From positions 62,001-126,000 of the forward strand of contig JAZQWG010000001.1 in the NCBI GenBank assembly GCA_045632265.1: DNA of 64,000 nucleotides. The letters are read 5' to 3'. Shown here in pieces: positions 7,064-14,761 of the stretch; within the stretch, counting starts at the first letter, position 1, and every line of letters begins with the position of its first letter. The notes under the pieces are model-generated. The model was given only the letters and a program-made list of their open reading frames with translations, was not told where the DNA came from and searched no databases. The stretch is from Scatosoma sp045632265. Lineage in GTDB: Bacteria; Bacillota; Clostridia; Christensenellales; Borkfalkiaceae. Both the position numbers and the translations under genes were made by a program.

Positions 7064-8083
7064 ATGGCAAACGTAAAAGTTGCAATCAACGGTTTCGGCC
7101 GTATCGGTCGTCTTGCTTTCAGACAAATGTTCGGTGCAGAAGGTTATGACGTAGTTGCTATCAACGACCTTACCAGCCCTTCCATGCTCGCTCACCTTTT
7201 GAAGTATGACACGGCTCAAGGCAGATATGCACTTGGTGAAACGGTTTCCGCAGACGACGCTGCTGGTACCATCACCGTAAACGGTCAAACGATTAAAATC
7301 TACGCTGAAAAAGACGCAGTTAACTGCCCTTGGGGTGAACTTGACGTTGACGTAGTTCTCGAATGCACGGGCTTCTACACGTCCAAAGCTAAATCCGAAG
7401 CACACATCAAAGCAGGCGCAAAGAAAGTTGTTATCTCCGCTCCCGCAGGCAACGACCTTCCTACCATCGTTTACAGCGTAAACGAAAAGACGCTTACGAA
7501 AGCTGACACGATTATTTCCGCAGCTTCCTGCACCACCAACTGCCTTGCTCCTATGGCTAACACGCTTAACAAGCTTGCTAAAATTAAGAAAGGCTACATG
7601 ACGACGATCCACGCTTACACGGGCGACCAAATGGTTCTCGATGGTCCTCACCGCAAAGGCGACTTCCGTCGTGCACGTGCTGCTGCTGCTAACATCGTTC
7701 CCAACTCCACGGGCGCAGCAAAAGCTATCGGTCTTGTAATCCCCGAACTTAACGGCGTACTTGACGGTTGCGCACAACGCGTTCCCGTTCCCACCGGTTC
7801 GCTTACCCAACTCGTAGCTATCTGCGAAGGCGAAGTTGACGCTGCAACGGTAAACGCTGCAATGAAAGCTGCTGCTTCCAAGTCCTTCGGCTACACGGAA
7901 GAAGAAATCGTATCCTCCGACATCATCGGTATCACCTACGGTTCGCTCTTCGATGCTACGCAAACGAAGTGCATGCCCATGGGCGATGGCAACACGCTTG
8001 TTAAGGTTGTTTCTTGGTACGACAACGAAAACTCCTACACCAGCCAAATGGTTAGAACGATTAAGTACTTCGCTGAACTTTAA
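7064..8083 (+). CDS. gapA: Glyceraldehyde-3-phosphate dehydrogenase, type I
   Basis: 339-residue glycolytic enzyme making 1,3-bisphosphoglycerate with NAD. The Rossmann motif VAINGFGRIGRLAFR is at residues 6-20; the catalytic segment SAASCTTNCLAP puts the nucleophile at Cys156, with the general-base His in TIHAYTGDQ. Also visible are RRARAAAANIVPNSTGAAKA and the C-terminal SWYDNENSYTSQMVRT. A strong GGAGG site precedes the ATG. It is transcribed alone from its own promoter and ends at a hairpin terminator. Codon choice is strongly biased (GGT, AAC, CTT), fitting a highly expressed gene. Confidence 0.98.
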   Translation: MANVKVAINGFGRIGRLAFRQMFGAEGYDVVAINDLTSPSMLAHLLKYDTAQGRYALGETVSADDAAGTITVNGQTIKIYAEKDAVNCPWGELDVDVVLECTGFYTSKAKSEAHIKAGAKKVVISAPAGNDLPTIVYSVNEKTLTKADTIISAASCTTNCLAPMANTLNKLAKIKKGYMTTIHAYTGDQMVLDGPHRKGDFRRARAAAANIVPNSTGAAKAIGLVIPELNGVLDGCAQRVPVPTGSLTQLVAICEGEVDAATVNAAMKAAASKSFGYTEEEIVSSDIIGITYGSLFDATQTKCMPMGDGNTLVKVVSWYDNENSYTSQMVRTIKYFAEL

Positions 8084-8131
8084 TCGAAAAAGAGTTTCCC
8101 TTTCACGTGAAACAATAAAGCATAAAAATCA

Positions 8132-8163
8132 ACAGCTCTCGATTTTTCGAGGGCTGTTTTTTT
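8132..8163 (+). terminator. Intrinsic terminator of gapA
   Basis: ACAGCTCTCGA, loop, TCGAGGGCTGT followed by seven Ts, 48 bases after the gapA stop. Confidence 0.85.
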
Positions 8164-8184
8164 CACGTTCTTTTCGTAGAAAAG

Positions 8185-8220
8185 AAGCCCCGCATTTTCC
8201 ATGCGGGGCTTTTGTTTTTT
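8185..8220 (+). terminator. Second hairpin terminator downstream of gapA
   Basis: AAGCCCCGCAT, short loop, ATGCGGGGCTT followed by a T-rich run. It may back up the first terminator. Confidence 0.7.
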
Positions 8221-8285
8221 AATTGTCAACTGTTCGAGCAAAAAAATATATTATACATATATTTTCTTTTCTTCGCATAGAAAAA

Positions 8286-8318
8286 AGCAAGCCCAAATTT
8301 GGCTTGCTTTTATTTTTC
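8286..8318 (-). terminator. Intrinsic terminator of the zinc-ribbon membrane protein gene
   Basis: Inverted arms GCAAGCC and GGCTTGC around CAAATTT with A/T runs on both sides; it lies just past the stop of the gene at 8321 and could act in both directions. Confidence 0.7.
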
Positions 8319-8320
8319 GT

Positions 8321-8812
8321 TTATTCTAATTTCGTTCCGCAAACGGTGCAATATTCGCTGCTATATGTATTTTCACTATGGCAGGACGGGCAAATCTTTT
8401 TCGCCGCGCAACCGCACTTGGGACAAAAGTTCATCGATTCTTGCAAATCTTCACCGCAACGGGGGCACTTGTTTCCAACCACGTCTTGCACCAAGTTGGT
8501 GGCGTAGCCCGTAATCGCAATTTTTGCAGACGCCGTGAGAAGCATCAACCCCACGCCGCCCACCATACCGCACGGCACGAACAACACGCCCGGCACGATA
8601 TATTTCCAAACGGGCACGTCAAACGGATCTTCCCCACAACCGGCAAGCGGAAGCATAATCATGCAAGTCAATGCCGCAGCAAACCCACATATCGCCATAA
8701 TCAAGCCTATGCGAAACAATTTCTTTTTCAGTTTTTTCGCTCTTTCGCTGTTCACCACTTCGTTTGCGTTTGCGTTCAAGTCCTTAAATGTACCCGTCAA
8801 TCTACTAAACAT
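8321..8812 (-). CDS. Membrane protein with C-terminal double zinc ribbon
   Basis: 163 residues. Two hydrophobic helices (roughly 33-56 and 70-94) are followed by two CxxC pairs of zinc-ribbon type: CPRCGEDLQESMNFCPKCG near residue 115 and CPSCHSENTYSSEYCTVCG near 140. Such domains are common in Firmicute membrane proteins of unknown role, and no catalytic motif is visible. It has a good AAAGGAGA site and sits 17 bases after the glycerophosphodiesterase gene on the same strand, so the two are probably cotranscribed. Confidence 0.85.
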   Translation of the reverse strand: MFSRLTGTFKDLNANANEVVNSERAKKLKKKLFRIGLIMAICGFAAALTCMIMLPLAGCGEDPFDVPVWKYIVPGVLFVPCGMVGGVGLMLLTASAKIAITGYATNLVQDVVGNKCPRCGEDLQESMNFCPKCGCAAKKICPSCHSENTYSSEYCTVCGTKLE

Positions 8813-8829
8813 ATTCTTTCTCCTTTCGT

Positions 8830-9552
8830 TTATTCCAAAATATTGCTCGTGATAAAGTCCACGCCCACCGCTTTTGCCATGTTTGCGTGTTCAAGCGTGT
8901 CAAGCGTCCAAACGTTCACTTTGCGCCCGTGTTCATGCAAAATACGCACATTTTCGGGAGTAATGCAATACCCGCACAAATCGGCGTCCATCTCGTTTTC
9001 AATCATGAAGGCAATTTCCTTATCTTCACACGTTTCAAGCAACCATTGCACGTCGCTATCCTTGTATTTTTCACGGATATTGACAAGGTTTTCCACTTCA
9101 AAAGCGATAAACGTCGTGCGGGAATACCAACCGAGTTGTTTAATCTCTTCCACCATTTGATAAAGACATGCCTTGGGGAAAACGCCTTTTATTTCCAAAA
9201 TGGATTGCTTGTCGTATTTTTTACAAATGCGAATATATTCTTCCAAGCTAGGCGGAAATAAATCGGCACGGTTTTTGCTTCCGTCCGTATCTTTGATTTG
9301 GATTTTTCTCAAATCGTCGAAATTGCTTTCTTCAATCACCATGTCCACGTCCGCTACGCGCGCAAACGAGTCATCGTGCCCGATTAAAAATTTGTTATCC
9401 TTGGTCAAATGCACGTCCGTTTCAATGCCGTAGTAGCTTTTCACGCCCGCCGCCACGAAAGCGGGGCAAGTGTTTTCCGTTTCCAAGCCCGAAACGCCAC
9501 GGTGCGCAATCATTTTTATATTCTCTTTGTTTGTAAATTTAATCGTATCCAT
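8830..9552 (-). CDS. Glycerophosphodiester phosphodiesterase
   Basis: 240-residue GDPD-family hydrolase that releases glycerol 3-phosphate from lipid headgroups. The catalytic signature MIAHRGVSGLETENTCPAF opens the TIM barrel near residue 14; GIETDVHLTKDN and GHDD follow with the conserved Glu, Asp and His, and LEIK and NVWTLD come later. No signal peptide, so it is cytoplasmic. The start at 9552 fits the family length; upstream codons are unrelated repeat sequence. Its TATAAT lies only ten bases before the ATG, next to the hairpin array, so the mRNA leader may be very short. Confidence 0.92.
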   Translation of the reverse strand: MDTIKFTNKENIKMIAHRGVSGLETENTCPAFVAAGVKSYYGIETDVHLTKDNKFLIGHDDSFARVADVDMVIEESNFDDLRKIQIKDTDGSKNRADLFPPSLEEYIRICKKYDKQSILEIKGVFPKACLYQMVEEIKQLGWYSRTTFIAFEVENLVNIREKYKDSDVQWLLETCEDKEIAFMIENEMDADLCGYCITPENVRILHEHGRKVNVWTLDTLEHANMAKAVGVDFITSNILE

Positions 9553-9568
9553 AGTAAACCTTATTATA

Positions 9569-9810
9569 GTGATGTTTTCGCCATCGAAAGTGATGTTTTG
9601 GCTTTGCCAAAGTGAAGTTGCCTTGCAGTGAAGTTTTTCTACGAAAAAGTTGTGGCACGTCATTGCGAACGAAAGTGAAGCAATCTCTATTTTAATTTTC
9701 GCCTTTACTTTTTGCCCGCAAAGCGGACAAAAAACTTAACTTTCCACTTGTGGAAAACTTCACTTATCGCTAGATAAACTTCACTTTTACGCTTTGCGTA
9801 AAAACTTCAC
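9569..9810. repeat. Symmetric array of GTGAAGTT/AACTTCAC hairpin units
   Basis: Four left units start with GTGAWGTT and contain a small stem-loop (9569-9589, 9590-9611, 9612-9627, 9628-9648). Four right units are stem-loops ending in AACTTCAC or AACTTAAC (9709-9740, 9741-9763, 9764-9784, 9785-9810). Stems differ in sequence (TTTCG/CGAAA, TTTGG/CCAAA, TTTCCA/TGGAAA, TTATC/GATAA, TTTTACGC/GCGTAAAA) but stay complementary. The two halves are inverted copies around a 60-base centre. Confidence 0.85.
9656..9690. repeat. CGTCATTGCGA-type dispersed repeat in the array centre
   Basis: CACGTCATTGCGAACGAAAG followed by TGAAGCAATCTC resembles the short intergenic repeat family CGTCATTGCGAGCGAAGCGAAGCAATC found across many bacterial genomes. 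Only one copy is in this window. Confidence 0.55.
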
Positions 9811-9813
9811 CTT

Positions 9814-10548
9814 TTAATCTCTATCCCTGCCGCCAAAAATCATAAACACCCAAAGGGCGAAACGCAAGAAATAGACAAGGGACGTAAGCAAGGACGCCAC
9901 GTACGTCATCGCCGCCGCCGAAAGCATTTTTTCCGCATACGGAGCTTCGTCTTCCGTGATTATCCCTTCCGCCAACAGCATTTGTTTTGCTCGTCTGCTT
10001 GCGTTAAGCTCGACGGGCAACGTGACAAGCATGAAGATGGTCGAGCCGCCGTATAAAAGTACGCCCACCATCGCCATCCAGTAGCCTATATCGCTGTTTT
10101 GCGTTTTGGCAACAAACAAATCAAGCACCATGCCGATAATCACAAGCGGCAAAGCGAGATAGGTGCCGATGTTGACAACGGGCACAAGCGCCGTACGCAA
10201 TTTATAGGGGATATACCCCTTTTTCTTTTGCATTACGTGCCCTATTTCGTGCGCCGCCACGGCAACTGCCGCAATGGACGTGTTCCCGTACGTCGAATCC
10301 GAAAGATTGACAATTTGTTTCTTGGGGTGGTAATGATCGGAAAGCGAGCCTTTCACTCTACCTATCGAAATGTCGTTTACACCGTTGCTACGGAGCAAGC
10401 GCACCGCCGTATCATACCCCGTCATGTGAGAACGAGTCGTCATGTCTTGGAAAGCTCGATAGGTGCTATGCACCCTTGCGCTCGCCCAGCCGGAGAAAAT
10501 CGCACACGCCAACAATAATCCTAAAAATAACCAGTAATATTCGTACAT
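9814..10548 (-). CDS. Membrane zinc metallopeptidase, YugP family
   Basis: 244 residues of the neutral zinc peptidase family represented by Bacillus YugP. One N-terminal helix, the catalytic AVAAHEIGHVMQKKKGY near residue 97, and three further helices form the usual layout. The SLSDHYHPKKQIVNLSDSTY stretch before the active site is also characteristic. Substrate unknown. The start has only a weak AAGAGA site. It lies 53 bases downstream of rsmI on the same strand, and its stop is four bases from the hairpin array, which may serve as its transcription end. Confidence 0.88.
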   Translation of the reverse strand: MYEYYWLFLGLLLACAIFSGWASARVHSTYRAFQDMTTRSHMTGYDTAVRLLRSNGVNDISIGRVKGSLSDHYHPKKQIVNLSDSTYGNTSIAAVAVAAHEIGHVMQKKKGYIPYKLRTALVPVVNIGTYLALPLVIIGMVLDLFVAKTQNSDIGYWMAMVGVLLYGGSTIFMLVTLPVELNASRRAKQMLLAEGIITEDEAPYAEKMLSAAAMTYVASLLTSLVYFLRFALWVFMIFGGRDRD

Positions 10549-10601
10549 ATCTATTTATCTCTTTTTTATATAGTATTCGGGTTTTGACAAAATTTATGCC
10601 T

Positions 10602-11405
10602 TTATAAATCCACCGAGAAGGGGTATAAATCGGATTTGGAAACACCCCTATCTTTCGCTGCGCGTTTCAGCGCTTCCTTTTTATCAAGCCCAGCCGCCAT
10701 GTAATGACGGATATGCTCTTTTTCGGATAATGCGTTCAAGGGGGATTCCCCTTCTTCCGCGCCTTCGACAAGCAATACGTATTCCCCACGCTTTTCCCCT
10801 TGCAAGCCGTCTTGCAACGTAAAGTTTATCGCTTCTTCGTGGATTTTCGTGATTTCTCTTACGGCGGCGGCATTGCGATTGCCAAACGTTTCGTACATCG
10901 CCGCAAGGTCCTTGTCCACGTCTTGGGGTGCGCTGTGGAAGATAAGCGTGCTTTGGCTGTCCTTATACTTTTCCAAAAGCGCCTTTTTCTCACTCTTTTT
11001 ATCGGGCAAAAAGCCTATAAAGGTAAATCTATCTGCGGGAAGCGCCGACAAAACGAGCGCCGCCACGAAAGCGCAAGCCCCGGGAATAAGCGTGTATGCT
11101 TCCCCTGCTTCTCGCAAAATTTTGCACACCGTATTGCCGGGATCGGAAACAACGGGCGTACCTGCATCGGAAACGACCACTACGTTTTTCCCTTCTCTCG
11201 ACGCTTCCAAAATCTTTTCCGCCGCTTCCCGTTCGTTAAACTTATGACAAGCGTACAACGGTTTTTTGATTTCGTAAGCATTGAGCAATTTTATCGTATG
11301 ACGAGTGTCCTCGCAAAAGATACAATCGGCGTTTTTCAACGTTTCCAACGCACGCAAAGTGATGTCTTTTAAGTTCCCTATCGGCGTTGCTACAAAACTG
11401 ACCAT
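10602..11405 (-). CDS. rsmI: 16S rRNA (cytidine-1402-2'-O)-methyltransferase RsmI
   Basis: 267-residue SAM-dependent enzyme of the tetrapyrrole-methylase fold that modifies C1402 in the ribosomal P site. Motifs in order: VATPIGNLKDITLRALETL, CEDTRHTIKLL, VVSDAGTPVVSDPG near residue 80, PGACAFVAALVLSALP and FIGFLP, then REITKIHEE. An AAGGAG site supports the start. It follows trmN6 by 12 bases, matching the trmN6-rsmI neighbourhood seen in many Firmicutes (yabB-yabC). Confidence 0.96.
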   Translation of the reverse strand: MVSFVATPIGNLKDITLRALETLKNADCIFCEDTRHTIKLLNAYEIKKPLYACHKFNEREAAEKILEASREGKNVVVVSDAGTPVVSDPGNTVCKILREAGEAYTLIPGACAFVAALVLSALPADRFTFIGFLPDKKSEKKALLEKYKDSQSTLIFHSAPQDVDKDLAAMYETFGNRNAAAVREITKIHEEAINFTLQDGLQGEKRGEYVLLVEGAEEGESPLNALSEKEHIRHYMAAGLDKKEALKRAAKDRGVSKSDLYPFSVDL

Positions 11406-11417
11406 GATGATTGCTCC

Positions 11418-12119
11418 TTATCTTTCATTTACTATCGTGGGCAAGACGTCACAGCACGGCTTTCCGCCTTTCACCCCTTCCACCATGACGAGATAGGGTT
11501 TCGCGCCCGCTCTGCCCGTCACAAATTGCATTTTCTTCACTTCAATATTCGCTTGCTTGAACGCCGAACACACTTCCGCCACTCTATCCGCGCGATGAAG
11601 CATAGCCACTCGTCCGCCAAATTTCAAAGCAAACGCCGCCGCTTTGACGATTTCGGGCAAGGTAAGCGTAATTTCCTTTCTGCACACCGCCTTTTCGTAC
11701 GTGTCGTTGTCAAAACCGCTGTCCGCACGCTCGTACGGGGGGTTGCAAAGCACAAGCGAGAATTTCTCACGGTACTTTTCGTCCATGTCTTGCAACTTGC
11801 CAAGCTGGAAAGAAAAGTTATCAAACCCGTTGTACGCCGCCGTCTTTTTAGAAAGAGCGAGCAGCGACTCTTGCATTTCAAAAAGCGTGAAGCTTAAGCC
11901 CTTCGTGTTTTGGCGATTGAGTGCGTAAAAATGGAAAGCGACAATCCCGCTTCCTGCGCAAAAATCCGCCACTACGTCCCCGTTTTTCGCCTTTGCGAAC
12001 TTGGACAACAGCACCGAATCGGACGTAAACCGATACAAAGTGGTGTCTTGCACGATTTTCAGCCCGTCTAAAAGCATATCTTCTAACACTTCGCTCTCTT
12101 TCAGCTCTATACGCTCCAT
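11418..12119 (-). CDS. trmN6: tRNA1(Val) A37 N6-methyltransferase-like protein
   Basis: 233-residue class I SAM methyltransferase. LKIVQDTTLYRFTSDSVLLSKFA precedes the SAM-binding VADFCAGSGIVAFHF (residues about 46-60), and the adenine-N6 signature NPPY is in VLCNPPYERADSGF near residue 113. This matches TrmN6/YfiC/YabB. A GGAGG site five bases before ATG 12119 selects this start over an in-frame ATG 36 bases upstream. It heads the trmN6-rsmI operon and is divergent from the germination operon. Confidence 0.92.
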   Translation of the reverse strand: MERIELKESEVLEDMLLDGLKIVQDTTLYRFTSDSVLLSKFAKAKNGDVVADFCAGSGIVAFHFYALNRQNTKGLSFTLFEMQESLLALSKKTAAYNGFDNFSFQLGKLQDMDEKYREKFSLVLCNPPYERADSGFDNDTYEKAVCRKEITLTLPEIVKAAAFALKFGGRVAMLHRADRVAEVCSAFKQANIEVKKMQFVTGRAGAKPYLVMVEGVKGGKPCCDVLPTIVNER

Positions 12120-12174
12120 ACTCGCCTCCACCCTTTCAGTATAGCAACTATGCACGAAAAAGTCAATAGAATAG

Positions 12175-12204
12175 GGATAGTTCTATTTCAAAAAACGCAT
12201 ACTC
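12175..12204 (+). promoter_or_regulatory. Candidate forespore (SigF/SigG) promoter of the germination operon
   Basis: GGATA (12175-12179) and CATACTC (12198-12204) are 18 bases apart, close to the forespore consensus GNATA-18-CATACTA. The -10 ends six bases before the GTG start at 12211, so the mRNA would be leaderless. Confidence 0.5.
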
Positions 12205-12210
12205 CCTTTT

Positions 12211-13680
12211 GTGAACAGTTTATCTTCTTCTTTACAACAAAATTTGAAAGCCGTCAAAGCCATGCTCCCGTCCGAAGACGTTTTATCCTATGCTTTCCAA
12301 ACGGCGGACGGCGTTGATTGCGCCATCGTTTACGCCGACGGGATTGTGAATAAAGAACTGCTTGGCGAGCTTGTAGCAAAACCCCTATCCGCCCTTTCCT
12401 TATGTGATTTGCAAGACAAACAAACGGGCGTGGAGAAAGAACTTCGATTTCCCGAGCTAAAAACCAAGCAAACGCTTGACGATGCGGCTACGGAAATTTT
12501 AGCGGGGAACAGCGCTCTTTTCGTGGACGGGCTTGCTATCGCCTTTATCGTTGGAGCGAAACTTTTGCCCGTGCGCGCCGTTACCGAACCGCCCACCGAC
12601 GTCACCATAAAAGGGCCGAGAGAAGGGTTTATTGAAGATATTAAGACGAATATGTCGCTGATACGAAAACGGCTGAAAACGCCCGATTTACGCTTTGAAA
12701 CGACTACCGTGGGCAAACAATCGAACACGGCAATCACTCTTTGTTATTTGCACGGCACGGTGGGCGGCGACGTACTTGAAACCTTACGCACGCGTATCAA
12801 TAATATAGACGTGGATATTTTGCCCGATTCGTCCTACGTATCGGCGTTGATTGCCCCCCGTCCCCATTCCATTTTTCGACAAATCGGCACGACGGAAAAG
12901 CCGGACGTATTCACGGCGAAAATCGCCGAAGGGCGGGTGGGGGTGCTTGTGGACGGCTCGCCCATCGCACTCACCGTGCCCTATATTTTGACGGAAGATT
13001 TTCAATCGAGTGAAGATTATTATATATCCCCCTTTTTAGCGACTATTTTCCGTCTACTTCGCTTTATCGCCCTACTTGTGGCGGTTTTACTGCCCGCTTT
13101 TTACGTTTCCGTGCAAATTTTTAAAATGCAGCTTGTGCCGCTTGGCTTAATGTTGACCATTGCAAGCAGCGTGCAAGAACTGCCCCTATCCCCCGCTTTG
13201 GAAATGTTCGTGGTGCTGTTTTTGCTCGAAACACTGAAAGAAGCAAGTATCCGAATGCCCAAATACGTGGGTATGTCTTTATCCGTCGTGGGTGCGCTCG
13301 TGCTTGGGGAAACGGCGGTGCGCGCGGGGTTTTTGTCCACGCCCGCCATCATCATCGTCGCTTTTTCGGGAATTTGTATGTACACCGTGCCCGAATTTGT
13401 GGAAACGGGTAGCATTTTGCGTTGGCTGTATTTGATTGTGTCCGGCTGTTTAGGTCCGTTTGGTATAATTCTGCTCACGGCGCTCGTTCTTTGCTATTTA
13501 ATCAGCGCCGATTCGTTCAACACGCCCTTGCTATCCCCGTTTGCCCCTTTTTCCCATAAGGATTTAAGGGATTCGGTGGTGAAATACGATATTACGACGC
13601 TTACCACCCGCCCGCGCGTGTTCCGCTCTCAAAACAAAACCCGTTTGCGTATCAAAAAGGATGGAAAAAACGATGAATAA
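12211..13680 (+). CDS. gerKA: Spore germination receptor subunit A
   Basis: 489-residue GerA-family subunit of a nutrient germinant receptor in the spore inner membrane. The N-terminal soluble domain opens with SLSSSLQQNLKAVKAML and includes PREGFIEDIKTNMSLIRKRLK; the membrane half, from about residue 275, holds several helices with GMSLSVVGALVLGETAV and the PEF and PFG motifs. Symbol is by family only; the germinant is unknown. The GTG start fits the family N-terminus, but no Shine-Dalgarno site precedes it; instead a forespore-type -10 is six bases upstream. It overlaps the next gene by eight bases. Confidence 0.95.
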   Translation: MNSLSSSLQQNLKAVKAMLPSEDVLSYAFQTADGVDCAIVYADGIVNKELLGELVAKPLSALSLCDLQDKQTGVEKELRFPELKTKQTLDDAATEILAGNSALFVDGLAIAFIVGAKLLPVRAVTEPPTDVTIKGPREGFIEDIKTNMSLIRKRLKTPDLRFETTTVGKQSNTAITLCYLHGTVGGDVLETLRTRINNIDVDILPDSSYVSALIAPRPHSIFRQIGTTEKPDVFTAKIAEGRVGVLVDGSPIALTVPYILTEDFQSSEDYYISPFLATIFRLLRFIALLVAVLLPAFYVSVQIFKMQLVPLGLMLTIASSVQELPLSPALEMFVVLFLLETLKEASIRMPKYVGMSLSVVGALVLGETAVRAGFLSTPAIIIVAFSGICMYTVPEFVETGSILRWLYLIVSGCLGPFGIILLTALVLCYLISADSFNTPLLSPFAPFSHKDLRDSVVKYDITTLTTRPRVFRSQNKTRLRIKKDGKNDE

Positions 13681-14761
13681 CCGCCTACTTTCTACAAGCG
13701 AAAACGCCCTTTCCGCAAGGCAGGTGTGCTTTGTTTGCGCTTTTGTGTTGCCTATCTATAAACTGCTAGAGCTTCCATCTCTTCTCGCTCGCTTTGCCGA
13801 AGGGGATTTGTTGTTGCCCGCGCTTTTGCAATTTCTCTTGCAAGGCGGCGTGCTTGCCTTGCTTCTTTTCATTGCTTCATCGTCGAATAAAACGTTGCTT
13901 GAAAGGCTGGAAGATAGGCTTGGCAAGGGGGTTAAGGTATTATACGGTGTGTTTTTCGTGATATTTTTAACGTCGGCGGTGCTGCCCTTGCTCGATTTGG
14001 AAAAGTTTGTGTACGCCGTGTTTTACGACACGTCCCCCACCCTATTTTCCTTTGCCGCTTTCTTCGTTTTTTCCGCCTTTTTTTGCACGAAAAGCCTAAA
14101 AAGCGTGGGTAGAGTGGGGGATTTGAGCGCCTTTTTATTCCCTTTCCCCTTTCTTGCCCTTATCGTGATGTCGCTCGTTGAAGCGGATATTTCCAACCTT
14201 TTGCCCCTTTTTGAACGCCCGTTTACAAACTCTCTTTCCGCCGTTAAATACACCACTCCCCACTTTGTCGACGTGATTTTGTTGCTTCCCTTAATCGCTT
14301 CTCACCGCTTTGAAAAGGGGGACGGCGTGAAAATCGGCGTGGGGTATGGCGTGGGCGCAATATTTAGCATGCTGTTTTTCGCCGTGTTTTACGGCGTGTA
14401 TTCGACGATAGCGCTTCGCAAACACTACGCCTTTGCAAAGATAGCGCAATATTTCCCCGTCCTTTCGGTGGTGGGGCGAATTGATTTGATTTTCGTGTAT
14501 ATGCTTTGTGTCGTGCTGTTTTTCTACGTTGCCACCCCCCTTCGCCACGCCACAAGCCTTGCTTATAAAATTGCAGGCGGGCAAAAAATAGCCCTTGCTT
14601 TTATCATAAACGCTTTGGCGTTTTTGTTCGTGCTATTTTGCAATAAGTATTACGATAGCATTTACTTTGTATTTGGCAACTATCTTTTCCCCGTGTTTTG
14701 GGTGTTCACCCTATCCCCGCTGCTGTTATTTTTGCTAAAAAAGGAGAAAAAGCGTGCATAG
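13673..14761 (+). CDS. gerKB: Spore germination receptor subunit B
   Basis: 362-residue GerB-family membrane protein of the amino acid/polyamine/organocation transporter fold, with ten predicted helices and no large soluble domain. In receptors of this class it is the likely germinant-binding subunit. ATG 13673 overlaps the gerA stop (ATGAATAA) and has AAAGGATGG upstream; ATG 13661 is an alternative. The order A-B-C with overlapping ends implies translational coupling and equal stoichiometry. Confidence 0.93.
   Translation: MNNRLLSTSENALSARQVCFVCAFVLPIYKLLELPSLLARFAEGDLLLPALLQFLLQGGVLALLLFIASSSNKTLLERLEDRLGKGVKVLYGVFFVIFLTSAVLPLLDLEKFVYAVFYDTSPTLFSFAAFFVFSAFFCTKSLKSVGRVGDLSAFLFPFPFLALIVMSLVEADISNLLPLFERPFTNSLSAVKYTTPHFVDVILLLPLIASHRFEKGDGVKIGVGYGVGAIFSMLFFAVFYGVYSTIALRKHYAFAKIAQYFPVLSVVGRIDLIFVYMLCVVLFFYVATPLRHATSLAYKIAGGQKIALAFIINALAFLFVLFCNKYYDSIYFVFGNYLFPVFWVFTLSPLLLFLLKKEKKRA

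Noticed and set aside
9569..9810. Hairpin array as a CRISPR
   Set aside because: Repeated anchors are only eight bases, spacers are themselves hairpins, the two halves are inverted, and no cas gene is near.
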